NCBI RefSeq assembly: GCF_004331735.1
Contig: NZ_SJSO01000012.1
Coordinates: forward strand, 1 to 64,000
Source of the DNA: Pedobacter psychrodurus
GTDB lineage: Bacteria; Bacteroidota; Bacteroidia; Sphingobacteriales; Sphingobacteriaceae
Length of the DNA: 64,000 nt
Direction: 5' to 3'
Shown: in pieces, positions 1-7,584 of the stretch
Layout: every line of letters starts with the position of its first letter
Position numbering within the stretch: the first letter of the stretch is position 1
Position numbers and translations under genes: made by a program
Notes under the pieces: generated by a model
Databases searched by the model: none
The model's input: the letters and a program-made list of their open reading frames with translations, nothing else
Told to the model about the DNA's origin: nothing

Positions 1-1
1 A

Positions 2-238
2 GGTAAAACCAGGGTACACCGGATGGCTAATAAAGAGCTTAAAAGATTGCTGCATATGTGTGCATTATCTCTAATTCAACATAATGCGGAATTCAAAACA
101 TATTATAATAGAAAAAAGGATGAAGGGAAGCATAGCATGAGCATAATTAATGCTGTTAGAAACAAGATAGCACTAAGAGTTGCTGCAGTTATAAAAAATC
201 AAGCCAGCTATAAAAATAACTATAATATGGCTGCTTAA
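2..238 (+). CDS. IS110-family transposase, C-terminal part (5' end outside window)
   Basis: The frame is open to the left edge of the window, so only the last 78 codons are present. The residues GKTRVHRMANKELKRLLH followed by ALSLIQHNAEFK, YYNRKK, GKHSMSIINAVRNK and IALRVAAVI match the C-terminal (transposase_20-like) region of IS110/IS116/IS902 transposases. These enzymes carry a DEDD-type catalytic domain in the N-terminal half, which is not visible here. Family members are usually 320-400 residues. The stop at 236-238 is intact, so this end is not obviously decayed. IS110 elements normally lack terminal inverted repeats, so the right end of the element cannot be fixed from sequence alone. 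The palindrome just downstream may belong to it. Confidence 0.85.
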   Translation, partial: GKTRVHRMANKELKRLLHMCALSLIQHNAEFKTYYNRKKDEGKHSMSIINAVRNKIALRVAAVIKNQASYKNNYNMAA

Positions 239-261
239 AATTTGTTTTTATCATAACAATC

Positions 262-297
262 ATGCTGATCCGATAGCTATCGGATTTATTTCAGCAT
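262..297. repeat. Nested palindrome downstream of the transposase
   Basis: A perfect 16-bp palindrome, TCCGATAGCTATCGGA (269-284), is enclosed by a second inverted pair, ATGCTGA (262-268) and TCAGCAT (291-297). No T-run follows, so a classical intrinsic terminator is unlikely. It may be the structured right flank of the IS110 element or a host REP-like sequence. A related half-site (CTATCGGGATA) occurs near 43394. Confidence 0.6.
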
Positions 298-339
298 CTT
301 TCTTGCTAATAACAAGATTTGATATCTTAAAAACTATAC

Positions 340-722
340 TTTGGAGATAAATGTTGATTTTTTTTCCGCTCTTTGCCGCGGGGCATGGTACTTTGGAGCG
401 CCAAAGTACCCAAAGCGCTTTGTCAATCCGGCAATGTGGCTCCTCACCACCCACGCTCATCAAAAAACAGCAGCACTTTGTTTTGTGTTCAATTCTCGTG
501 AAAGCTTTAACTCATCGCTTATGAACACAAAACCACTGCGTTTTAGGTTTGGTAGTGCTATTTGTTCTATACTGCATCTGTTTTTTGATTTTCTGCCACT
601 TGGGATTGAACGCCTAAAAACCCACACATCAAGATGTGTCCACACGATAGGCGCAGGCGGGAATCTTAATGCAACATATAAACCTAGCTAAAACATTAAG
701 ATTCCCAATCAAGTTGGGAATG
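340..722. repeat. Structured non-coding element with several nested hairpins
   Basis: This spacer carries no convincing gene, although weak frames exist on both strands. It holds a series of exact inverted repeats: GGTACTTTGG/CCAAAGTACC with a 4-nt loop (387-410); the 12-bp palindrome CAAAGCGCTTTG (411-422); GTTTTGTGTTC (480-490) with GAACACAAAAC (523-533); CGCCTA (611-616) with TAGGCG (648-653) enclosing ACACATC/GATGTGT (624-639); GGGAATCTTAATG (659-671) with CATTAAGATTCCC (694-706); and TTCCCAA/TTGGGAA (702-720). So many exact stems in succession point to a folded RNA or a composite dispersed repeat rather than to a protein. Confidence 0.6.
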
Positions 723-848
723 ACGATCCACCTGTAACTATTGTTTGCGCTCGTTTCCAAATGAGTGCGTAAATAACATTACGATTATCGAAAAAATACT
801 TCTTTATTCCGTGCTTGCAGTGTTTCCGTGGAAAAAAAAGCGATATAT

Positions 849-2516
849 CTACCAATCTAACTTCAACAAAGCTACCCCTTGCCGGGCCAATTCCATTTCA
901 AAAGCGCCGCTTGTGGTATCAAATTTCCTGGGTTTACCAATCATTTTAAGTTGCCCTACTTTTTCTAATGCTGCAATCTGTTTTGCATCTGGATTTGGAG
1001 GTGAACCCATTTTTTTCCATGCTGTATAGGAATTGCTGTTTTCGGTATCAATGCAATATGCTGTGAGGGTTACCGTTTTAACAGGCAACTTATTCAGCAA
1101 GATGGAAACAGCACCTTTCGAGTCCGTTTTATCCTCATCGTGATAATTCCACAACATAACAGCGGCTGTTTTCTCCGCTTTAGTGGCTAAAACACCTATA
1201 TCTGTCTGCGGTTTTCTGATACTCGAATCCAAAATAGCATTTAAATTGTACATGCGGTTACTTATGGCTTCAACACGGTTCCCTTTCATCTGGCCAAACA
1301 TTCTGAATACATTTAAAACAGGTTTATCCACACCGTTGGTGGCTAAATCTCTAAAGCCAGCAAACCAAGGCTGGTTTTCGAATTCGAACGACCAGGTAAC
1401 AGCGCCCAACAGATTGATGTTATATTTATCTGTAAGTTCATAAAGCCGGGCAAATGAAGCTGCGGTATAGCTCGAATACATGGTGCCGTTTCGGTAGGCA
1501 TTTTCGGGGTTAGTACTCATGCCGCAAGCGGCACAACCTTCGGGATCAGATTCACCAATAATTACAGGGATGTTTTTAAGCTGAGGATATTTACTGATGA
1601 TTTTATAATTGCCATCAATATTGCGGAGCTGAGCCCTTACATTCATCACTACAGTTCCATTAACTACCTTTGGCGATCCTTTGGCATGAAAAAGTACAGC
1701 GTCTAAAGGAGAACCGATTTTGCCTGTTACATAATTGGTATCGGTTAAACAATGTTTAATAAAGGCATCTAAATACTTGGTGCCTCCACCTGTTACATTG
1801 GCGCCACCAATTTTTGCAGTGGGTAAAGCCCTTTTAAGCCCATCGGCAGCGTAATCGTAAAGTTTAAAGAATTCTGCCTGTGTGCCTTTCCAATAAGCTC
1901 CATCCGGCTCATTCCACACTTCCCAATACCAGCTCTCCACCTCAGCCTTGCCATAACGTGCTACGCTGTGTTTAACCCATTCGTAAACAAGATTGCCCCA
2001 TTTTTTATAATCTTTAGGCGGGTAGGCCCAGCCGGTTAAAATTTCATCATAACGGGCACCTGGTTTCCATTTATGTTGGTAAGGAAAAGGTTTGGTTGAT
2101 AAGGCTTCAGGCATAAAGCCAATTTGGGCTAAAGGTTTCATGCCCCTTTTTACATAAGTATCAAAAATCTGATCAACAATTTTCCAGTTATAAACCGGAT
2201 TACCCTTGGCATCTTCAGTGTAAGCGTTGGTCGATCCCCATTTTAAAGCTGGAGTACCATCTCCAGAGGTTAGCAAATTATGCGCACGTACGTACACCGG
2301 AACCGGACTTAATTTTGAAATTTCCGTCAGCAGTTTCTGTCCATCTTTCATGTAGGTATAATTCGGTTCATCATAACCAAACCATGCCCATATTGGTTTC
2401 ATTGGGGCAATATTCTTGTCGAAATTAACCACAACATTAGCTTTAGATTGAGCATTTGCTGTATAGACAAAAACGGATAAGCTAAAAAATAGGTAAATGC
2501 TTTTTAATGTTTTCAT
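849..2516 (-). CDS. Glycoside hydrolase family 39-like enzyme, secreted
   Basis: The protein has 555 residues with a Sec signal peptide ending near residue 22 (YTANAQ). The catalytic (beta/alpha)8 domain shows the clan GH-A acid/base motif VWNEPDG with Glu203 and a candidate nucleophile Glu322 in VIIGESDPEG. This layout, with xylosidase-like flanking residues, fits GH39 (beta-xylosidase or related glycosidase). The C-terminal part from about residue 430 looks like the beta-sandwich normally appended to GH39. It is the last gene of a leftward run after GH43-like and GH2 genes, 81 nt downstream of the latter, with a strong hairpin between them. The likely role is release of xylose or another pentose from oligosaccharides in the periplasm. 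The exact substrate is not readable from sequence. Confidence 0.85.
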   Translation of the reverse strand: MKTLKSIYLFFSLSVFVYTANAQSKANVVVNFDKNIAPMKPIWAWFGYDEPNYTYMKDGQKLLTEISKLSPVPVYVRAHNLLTSGDGTPALKWGSTNAYTEDAKGNPVYNWKIVDQIFDTYVKRGMKPLAQIGFMPEALSTKPFPYQHKWKPGARYDEILTGWAYPPKDYKKWGNLVYEWVKHSVARYGKAEVESWYWEVWNEPDGAYWKGTQAEFFKLYDYAADGLKRALPTAKIGGANVTGGGTKYLDAFIKHCLTDTNYVTGKIGSPLDAVLFHAKGSPKVVNGTVVMNVRAQLRNIDGNYKIISKYPQLKNIPVIIGESDPEGCAACGMSTNPENAYRNGTMYSSYTAASFARLYELTDKYNINLLGAVTWSFEFENQPWFAGFRDLATNGVDKPVLNVFRMFGQMKGNRVEAISNRMYNLNAILDSSIRKPQTDIGVLATKAEKTAAVMLWNYHDEDKTDSKGAVSILLNKLPVKTVTLTAYCIDTENSNSYTAWKKMGSPPNPDAKQIAALEKVGQLKMIGKPRKFDTTSGAFEMELARQGVALLKLDW

Positions 2517-2539
2517 ATTGTGTTATTTATTTTGGTCAA

Positions 2540-2588
2540 GACTTCCGAAGTTTATCAGGGCTCGTTGCCCTGGTAAACTTCGGAAGTC
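2540..2588. repeat. 21-bp near-perfect hairpin between GH2 and GH39 genes
   Basis: Arms 2540-2560 and 2568-2588 are complementary at 20 of 21 positions around a 7-nt loop (CTCGTTG). The arms begin GACTTCCGAAG and end CTTCGGAAGTC. It lies in the 81-nt gap inside an apparent operon and has no T-run, so it is more likely a REP-like mRNA-stability or attenuation hairpin than a full terminator. Confidence 0.75.
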
Positions 2589-2597
2589 TGGCGCGAC

Positions 2598-5561
2598 CTA
2601 AGGCTGCTGGTAAATTTCTGCTTCAATAATACTTAAACCACCTTTTAGTTTGGTTTCTGCACGGTCAACACCATCATCAAGTTTTTTACCGTTTACCTCA
2701 ACGCCAACATTCGAGTTTTCTTTTTCTTTTCCTGAACCCACTAACTGTATGGTTACTGTTTTTCCTTTTGTTGCTTTACAATTAGCGGTAAAATATCCCA
2801 GGCTTGGTTTACTATTGCCTTCGAAAACTACCTTTCCATCAACTAAGATCCTCAATGGGTAAATTTTGGTTCTAAAACCATTCAGTTTCAAAGATACTGC
2901 AGATATGGTACTTTCTTTTGCTAAAGTATATTTGATCCATGCGGTAGCAATCTTTCCATCATTCACCCAATCACTCAATTCATTATCATCGAAGCTTAAA
3001 TTGGCTTTATCGTTATTGGCGCCAGCTTCGGCAGCAACAATTTTGATCGATTTACGGGAAGCTGTGTATGAGGGATCAAGTGGTGTTGCGCCTTTGCTTA
3101 AGTTTGGTTTCAAGCCATCGCTTGGCAATTGGCCAGATAATCCCTGTGCAGTTTTAATCGGTAAAGTTTCGAAAGAAAGGCTCGCAGGCTGCAAGCCTTC
3201 AACTTTTGCCGTTAAATTAATTTTTCCGGCAGTAGTTGTCGATCTGATGAGCACTCTGTTCACCCCATTTTCAACGGGCAGGTTTTTAGCTAAAATATAA
3301 TTATCTGGTCCTTGAGCTAAACCTCCACGCCATTCTGCAGGGCCATCTAAGCTAAAGCTGATCATATCTGAAGCGGTAGGGCAACGATTTCCGTTCTGAT
3401 CTATTACTTCAATCTGAACCAATATCACATCGGCACCATCGGCTTTAAAGCCACTCGGATTTTTTATTGGGGTGAGTTTTAAAGCAACAGCTTTACCTGC
3501 TGTTTTCAATTGGGTTTCGGCCAGTTTTTTTCCAGCTGACGAATAGGATATAGCTTTAATTGTTCCCGCCTGATAACTAATGTTCTTAAAAGTGAATAGA
3601 AAACCATTACTTTTTTCACCAAAACCAAGCGATTTATTGTTCAAAACCAATTCTACCTTGTCGCCACTAGCCACCACATATACATTCTTTTTTACACCCG
3701 TCTTGTAGTTCCAGTGCCCGATTAAATGAATGCCAGTTTTTTTAGTGTCAACCCAACCATCCCACATCACTTTGTGTGCAAAAAAAGCATCTTTAGGGAT
3801 ACGCATCGCATCTACTTCGCCACTTCTCCGGTAGTTTTCTTCTCCGCGATGATGGGTATTCGAATCAGAAAATATAATGTTAACCCCACCAGAGCTTACC
3901 CTGGTTCCAGTTCCTGGGCGTTCTTCGTAATATTCGTTCCAACGGATTATATCTTCAATGGCAAAAGAATCCTGGTTGCGGTTATAATCACTGGCATCCG
4001 CATCTTTGTATTTAGGGCCTGCGCCATTTACATGGAAGGGAGGAGAGAACTCATCCCAATATTTCCGCAGGGCCTCATCTCTCGAATATTCCATAGACCA
4101 TACAGGTTTGGTTGCGCTTTTGTTGATATACAACATTTCGCCCCCATATTCTGCTTCTGGAATATCGAGCATTTCTCTCGATCCAATAGCTCTGCCTCCA
4201 TTTGGGTCGTAAAGATTTCTAATCTCTTTCATTTCCTGTATGTGCGCTGCACTGATCGATTCGTTTCCACATTCGTAAAAAACGATACTCGGGTTATTGC
4301 GGTTGTAAATAATGGCATCTGTCATTACCGCTTTTCGTTGGTCCCAACGGGTACCGGTAACATCTTTTTCCGAATCTCCGGCAGGCATGGCCTGGATCAA
4401 ACCTACGCGATCGCAAGATTCTATATCCTGTTTCCAAGGGGTAATATGCATCCAGCGTACCAAATTGGCATTACTTTCTACCATGAGTTGATTGCTGTAA
4501 TCGCTTAACCAGGGTGGCACCGATAAGCCAATTGCCGGCCACTCGTTACTGCTGCGCTGGGCATAACCCTTCATCATCAATACACGATCATTCAAATAAA
4601 CCATCCCGTTTTTAAATGCTGTTTTTCTAAACCCGGTGTTGGTGCTCAGCTCATCGATAATCTTGCCTTCAGATTTTAATCTTGAAGTAACGGTGTACAA
4701 GTAGCCATAGCCCCAGCTCCAAAAATTTAAACCGGTTACTAATGCTTCGGCTTTTAAGGTTAAAGTATCGCCAGCTTTGATATTGGTTTCTGCAGATTTA
4801 AAAGTTTTAACGATTTTTCCATCAAGGTCTTTAAGTTCTACCTCATAAACCAGTTTTTTATCCGTTGCACTTTCATTTTTAACCTGCGATTCGGAAACCA
4901 CCAAGGCTGATTTACCTTTAATATTGAAATCTTTAGCGTAACAATAGTTACCTGTGGTTTTTAAAGTAGAATAAAGTGGAAGTGTTTGATATACATTACC
5001 GGTAACGTGCAAGCGTACGTTTTTTGATATCCCCCCGTAATTGGCATTAAAGTTTTTATCGTTCCATTGGTAGCCAGAGTTGGTCGCTTTTTCTTTGTAG
5101 TTCCAGGCATTATCGATTCTAACTGCAATCACATTTTCTTTGTTCTGATTAATTAAGCTGCTAATGTCGAACCCAAAGGCCATTACGCCATTTTCATGTC
5201 GGCCAATAAATTTTCCGTTCAGGTAAAATTCACCAGCCTGCCTAATGCCTTCAAATTCAAGGAATATTTTATGGTTTGGATTGTTTTCTGGAATGGTAAA
5301 ATGCTTGCGGTACCAGGCGATGCCAGTTGATAAATCCTCTATCGATTTTTTAAAGGCTTCATCTTCGTTCCAGGCATAGGGTAGGGTAATGGTTTTCCAT
5401 GTTTTGTCGTCAAAATCGGTACTTTCTGCACCAGATAAATCACCTACAAAGAGTTTCCAGCCAGGATTAAAGTTGTAGCTTTTTCTTTGATCAGTTGCTT
5501 GTTGTGCCAAAGCGATAAAGGGTAGGAGCGCAACCATTAAGAAAAGGTAAATGTGCTTCAT
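2598..5561 (-). CDS. Glycoside hydrolase family 2 protein (beta-galactosidase-like)
   Basis: The protein has 987 residues with a signal peptide ending FIALAQ near residue 20. The order is a GH2 sugar-binding jelly roll (about 30-190, with LPYAWNEDEAF and EFYLNGKFIGRHENG), an immunoglobulin-like domain (about 195-310), the GH2 TIM barrel (about 312-600), then a DUF4982-like or Ig-like region and a C-terminal galactose-binding or malectin-like module from about 860. The acid/base is probably Glu434 in YECGNES and the nucleophile Glu491 in VWSMEYS. It starts with ATG overlapping the stop of the GH43-like gene by one base (TAATG), which implies translational coupling. Substrate could be a beta-galactoside, a beta-glucuronide or an arabinoside. 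Confidence 0.88.
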   Translation of the reverse strand: MKHIYLFLMVALLPFIALAQQATDQRKSYNFNPGWKLFVGDLSGAESTDFDDKTWKTITLPYAWNEDEAFKKSIEDLSTGIAWYRKHFTIPENNPNHKIFLEFEGIRQAGEFYLNGKFIGRHENGVMAFGFDISSLINQNKENVIAVRIDNAWNYKEKATNSGYQWNDKNFNANYGGISKNVRLHVTGNVYQTLPLYSTLKTTGNYCYAKDFNIKGKSALVVSESQVKNESATDKKLVYEVELKDLDGKIVKTFKSAETNIKAGDTLTLKAEALVTGLNFWSWGYGYLYTVTSRLKSEGKIIDELSTNTGFRKTAFKNGMVYLNDRVLMMKGYAQRSSNEWPAIGLSVPPWLSDYSNQLMVESNANLVRWMHITPWKQDIESCDRVGLIQAMPAGDSEKDVTGTRWDQRKAVMTDAIIYNRNNPSIVFYECGNESISAAHIQEMKEIRNLYDPNGGRAIGSREMLDIPEAEYGGEMLYINKSATKPVWSMEYSRDEALRKYWDEFSPPFHVNGAGPKYKDADASDYNRNQDSFAIEDIIRWNEYYEERPGTGTRVSSGGVNIIFSDSNTHHRGEENYRRSGEVDAMRIPKDAFFAHKVMWDGWVDTKKTGIHLIGHWNYKTGVKKNVYVVASGDKVELVLNNKSLGFGEKSNGFLFTFKNISYQAGTIKAISYSSAGKKLAETQLKTAGKAVALKLTPIKNPSGFKADGADVILVQIEVIDQNGNRCPTASDMISFSLDGPAEWRGGLAQGPDNYILAKNLPVENGVNRVLIRSTTTAGKINLTAKVEGLQPASLSFETLPIKTAQGLSGQLPSDGLKPNLSKGATPLDPSYTASRKSIKIVAAEAGANNDKANLSFDDNELSDWVNDGKIATAWIKYTLAKESTISAVSLKLNGFRTKIYPLRILVDGKVVFEGNSKPSLGYFTANCKATKGKTVTIQLVGSGKEKENSNVGVEVNGKKLDDGVDRAETKLKGGLSIIEAEIYQQP

Positions 5562-6571
5562 TATATTTGGTTAGGGTTTAATTTAATAGCTAAGAATTTA
5601 TCACGGTTGCAGCTGATTTCACCATTGAGGTATTCTAATTCTGCAAGTTGAATTACGCTTCTTCTAGTTGTTGCGTTGTCGATACCTTTATTCCCAGGTA
5701 TTCGGCCAGGATGGGTAAAATAGTAAATATAGGCTTTGTCTCCGTTCACTATAACATCAGCATGACCGCCTATTACACCATCATCGGTTCCTTTTCCGGG
5801 TTCCTGTAAAATATTTTTAGGCTGCCGTTTCCAGCTGAGGAGATCTATAGATGAATATATGCCTAAACCGTTCCAGTTGTCGACCACCATCCAATAGGTG
5901 TTTTTCCAATAGAATACTTTTGGACCTTCGCAGCCTTTATCGCCAATCAATTTTTTGCCGCTATCTTCCCAATGGTACAGGTCTTTACTATCGGCATAAT
6001 AGATCGATTTGCCAGCCATTTCATTGTTATAATACATGCGCCAGCCTTTGTTGTTAGGCAGTTTAAATACACAGGCATCAATGCAGCGGTCGGAGGCGAG
6101 CTTCAGTTTTGATTCGAATTTCCAGTTGATGAGATTTTTGCTGGTCAGGTGAACAATGTACCGCGGGTGACGCCAATCGTTAAAAACGCCAGGCACGTAG
6201 GTTAAATACATGTGGTATATCCCTTTATTTTCGATCACTTCTGGTGCCCAATGGGTATAATCGGTTAATCGGTATTGAATATCGCAGGTATCGCGGTAAT
6301 TCCATTTTACACCATCTTTCGATTCGGCAATGCCAATCCTTGTGCCGTGCACCCAGCTCACCCCATCAAGGTTTTTTTCGTTGGCTCTGCGGTTGGTATA
6401 AAACATAAACCACTTTTTTTCGCCTTTATTCCAGATCACTACCGGATCGGCAGCGCCATCATAAACAGGATCGCTGTACAATGGTTTGGGAACGCGTTGT
6501 ACTTTATTGCTTTTTTGGCCAAAGGCGTATATCGAAAATAGCATGAAACCGGCTAGCAAGATTTTCTTCAT
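5561..6571 (-). CDS. GH43-like five-bladed beta-propeller glycosidase
   Basis: This 336-residue protein has a signal peptide (IYAFGQ near residue 19). Propeller repeats such as WFMFYTNRR, YHMYLTYVPG, WRMYYNN and YWMVVDNWNG are visible. The likely catalytic triad is Asp42 (YDGAADPVV), Asp165 (CIDACVFK) and Glu215 (GCEGPKVF), the spacing expected for GH43 and related GH-F/GH-J-type propellers. It is the first gene of the GH43-GH2-GH39 run and is one base overlapped with GH2. It probably trims arabinose, xylose or related side groups. The 341 bp upstream contain the spaced direct repeat at 6692-6707 and, further on, the toxin-antitoxin operator. GH117 or another propeller family cannot be excluded. 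Confidence 0.8.
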   Translation of the reverse strand: MKKILLAGFMLFSIYAFGQKSNKVQRVPKPLYSDPVYDGAADPVVIWNKGEKKWFMFYTNRRANEKNLDGVSWVHGTRIGIAESKDGVKWNYRDTCDIQYRLTDYTHWAPEVIENKGIYHMYLTYVPGVFNDWRHPRYIVHLTSKNLINWKFESKLKLASDRCIDACVFKLPNNKGWRMYYNNEMAGKSIYYADSKDLYHWEDSGKKLIGDKGCEGPKVFYWKNTYWMVVDNWNGLGIYSSIDLLSWKRQPKNILQEPGKGTDDGVIGGHADVIVNGDKAYIYYFTHPGRIPGNKGIDNATTRRSVIQLAELEYLNGEISCNRDKFLAIKLNPNQI

Positions 6572-6691
6572 CTCTGAATTGGTAATTAAATGGAATTTTC
6601 TATTCTACAGGGAAATGAAACACCATTAATAAAAAAGGAAATATTTGGTTAAATAGTTTAAACGAGTTTAGCGTTTAAAATTGAGAGGGCC

Positions 6692-6707
6692 ATCCTGCTC
6701 TATCCTG
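6692..6707 (-). promoter_or_regulatory. Spaced direct repeat upstream of the GH43-GH2-GH39 operon
   Basis: ATCCTG-CTCT-ATCCTG is a 6-bp direct repeat with a 10-bp period (CAGGAT-N4-CAGGAT on the coding strand), 121 bp upstream of the GH43-like start. A nearly identical site lies upstream of the SusC gene at 13138-13153. Tandem half-sites one helical turn apart suit a response regulator or AraC-type activator. The role is inferred from position and recurrence. Confidence 0.5.
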
Positions 6708-6869
6708 TAGAAAATGACCGGAATAAACTGCAAATGGCTTTAAGCGTGTTTGAAATAACGCTAACGGGCTATGTTATAGAAGTAACAAATGCAATACAAA
6801 AATTTTAGATTTCGTAATGTTGAGGAAATCATTTGTTGATCTTTGGATGTTAGTGTTTATTTGGTTTTT

Positions 6870-6900
6870 TGTACATAATGACGTACATTTGATTGTACGT
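6870..6900 (+). promoter_or_regulatory. YefM-type operator of the toxin-antitoxin pair
   Basis: TGTACA (6870-6875) is followed by the inverted repeat ACGTACA (6881-6887) and TGTACGT (6894-6900). E. coli YefM is known to bind palindromes with a TGTACA core upstream of yefM-yoeB. The site ends 12 bp before the antitoxin start, as expected for autorepression. Confidence 0.65.
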
Positions 6901-6912
6901 AAATTTTATATA

Positions 6913-7188
6913 ATGAAAGCAGTAACCATTTCTTCGCTCAGAACAAACATGAAGAGCTACTTTGATGAAATAAGTGCTACAGAGGATGTTTTAATTGTAC
7001 CACGAAATAACAACGAAGATGATGCTGTTGTAGTAATTTCTATTAAAGAATACAATGCACTTACAGAAACTGCACATCTCATGTCAACGGAAGCAAATCG
7101 TAAAAGATTGGAAAACTCAATTGAAAGTTTGAAAGTAGGTAATACTAGGAGATTCTCTTTGGAAGACGGAAAATCGGTTGAGGCCTAA
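6913..7188 (+). CDS. yefM: Antitoxin of the Phd/YefM family
   Basis: The protein has 91 residues when started at the ATG at 6913; a longer upstream frame runs through the operator and is unlikely. The N-terminus MKAVTISSLRTNMKSYFDEIS is the YefM DNA-binding fold, and VLIVPRNNNEDDAVVVISIKEYNAL is the conserved core. The C-terminal tail (about 60-91) should be disordered and wrap the toxin. Three bases separate it from the toxin gene, the standard antitoxin-first order. The product should neutralise YoeB and autorepress through the TGTACA sites upstream. The pair is on the opposite strand to the surrounding glycan locus, which suggests insertion between SusD and the hydrolase genes. Confidence 0.92.
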   Translation: MKAVTISSLRTNMKSYFDEISATEDVLIVPRNNNEDDAVVVISIKEYNALTETAHLMSTEANRKRLENSIESLKVGNTRRFSLEDGKSVEA

Positions 7189-7191
7189 GCT

Positions 7192-7467
7192 ATGAATATC
7201 GTATTTACCGAAGAAGCCTGGGAAGATTTTGAATATTGGATGGATAATGATGGGGAAGCAGAAAGAAAAATCAGAGAACTGTTGAAGGACATAAAGAGAA
7301 CCCCGTTTCATGGTTTGGGCAAACCAGAACCATTAAAGCATAATTTAAAAGGCTTTTGGTCGAGGCGAATTACCGGAGAACACCGTTTGGTATACCAAAT
7401 ATCAGGAACCAAAGGTAAAGACCAACAATGTGCAGTTATTCAATGTCGTTTCCATTATAATAAATAG
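7192..7467 (+). CDS. yoeB: Toxin of the YoeB/Txe mRNA-interferase family
   Basis: This 91-residue protein has the RelE-superfamily fold signature of YoeB: MNIVFTEEAWEDFEYW at the start, KIRELLKDIKRTPFHGLGKPEPLKHNLKGFWSRRI in the middle, and GEHRLVYQI before the C-terminus. YoeB catalytic residues correspond to Glu46, Arg65, His83 and Tyr84 in E. coli. Here the equivalents E (GKPEPL), R (SRRITGEHR) and the terminal FHYN are all present. It cleaves mRNA at the ribosomal A site when free of antitoxin. It ends seven residues longer than the E. coli protein. A bidirectional terminator follows. Confidence 0.93.
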   Translation: MNIVFTEEAWEDFEYWMDNDGEAERKIRELLKDIKRTPFHGLGKPEPLKHNLKGFWSRRITGEHRLVYQISGTKGKDQQCAVIQCRFHYNK

Positions 7468-7530
7468 TGAGTAGATATGAACATGCAAAGATTTTTGGAT
7501 AAAATATAGTCATATCCACATTCGATAAAC

Positions 7531-7568
7531 AAAAAGAGCAATTTACCATAGGGCAAATTGCTCTTTTT
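7531..7568. terminator. Bidirectional intrinsic terminator
   Basis: A perfect 14-bp stem, AAAAAGAGCAATTT (7531-7544) with AAATTGCTCTTTTT (7555-7568), has a 10-nt loop. It gives a T-run on both strands and sits between the convergent yoeB and susD genes. Confidence 0.88.
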
Positions 7569-7584
7569 ATAAGGCTTAGTTTGT

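Noticed and set aside
341..691. Frame of 116 codons, and a reverse frame at 460-645
   Set aside because: Both cross the same chain of inverted repeats, which explains open frames on the two strands. No domain or coding signal is visible.
3726..4508. Open frame of 260 codons on the plus strand inside the GH2 gene
   Set aside because: It lies wholly antisense to a well-supported GH2 protein, has no recognisable domain and is explained by the codon bias of the true strand.
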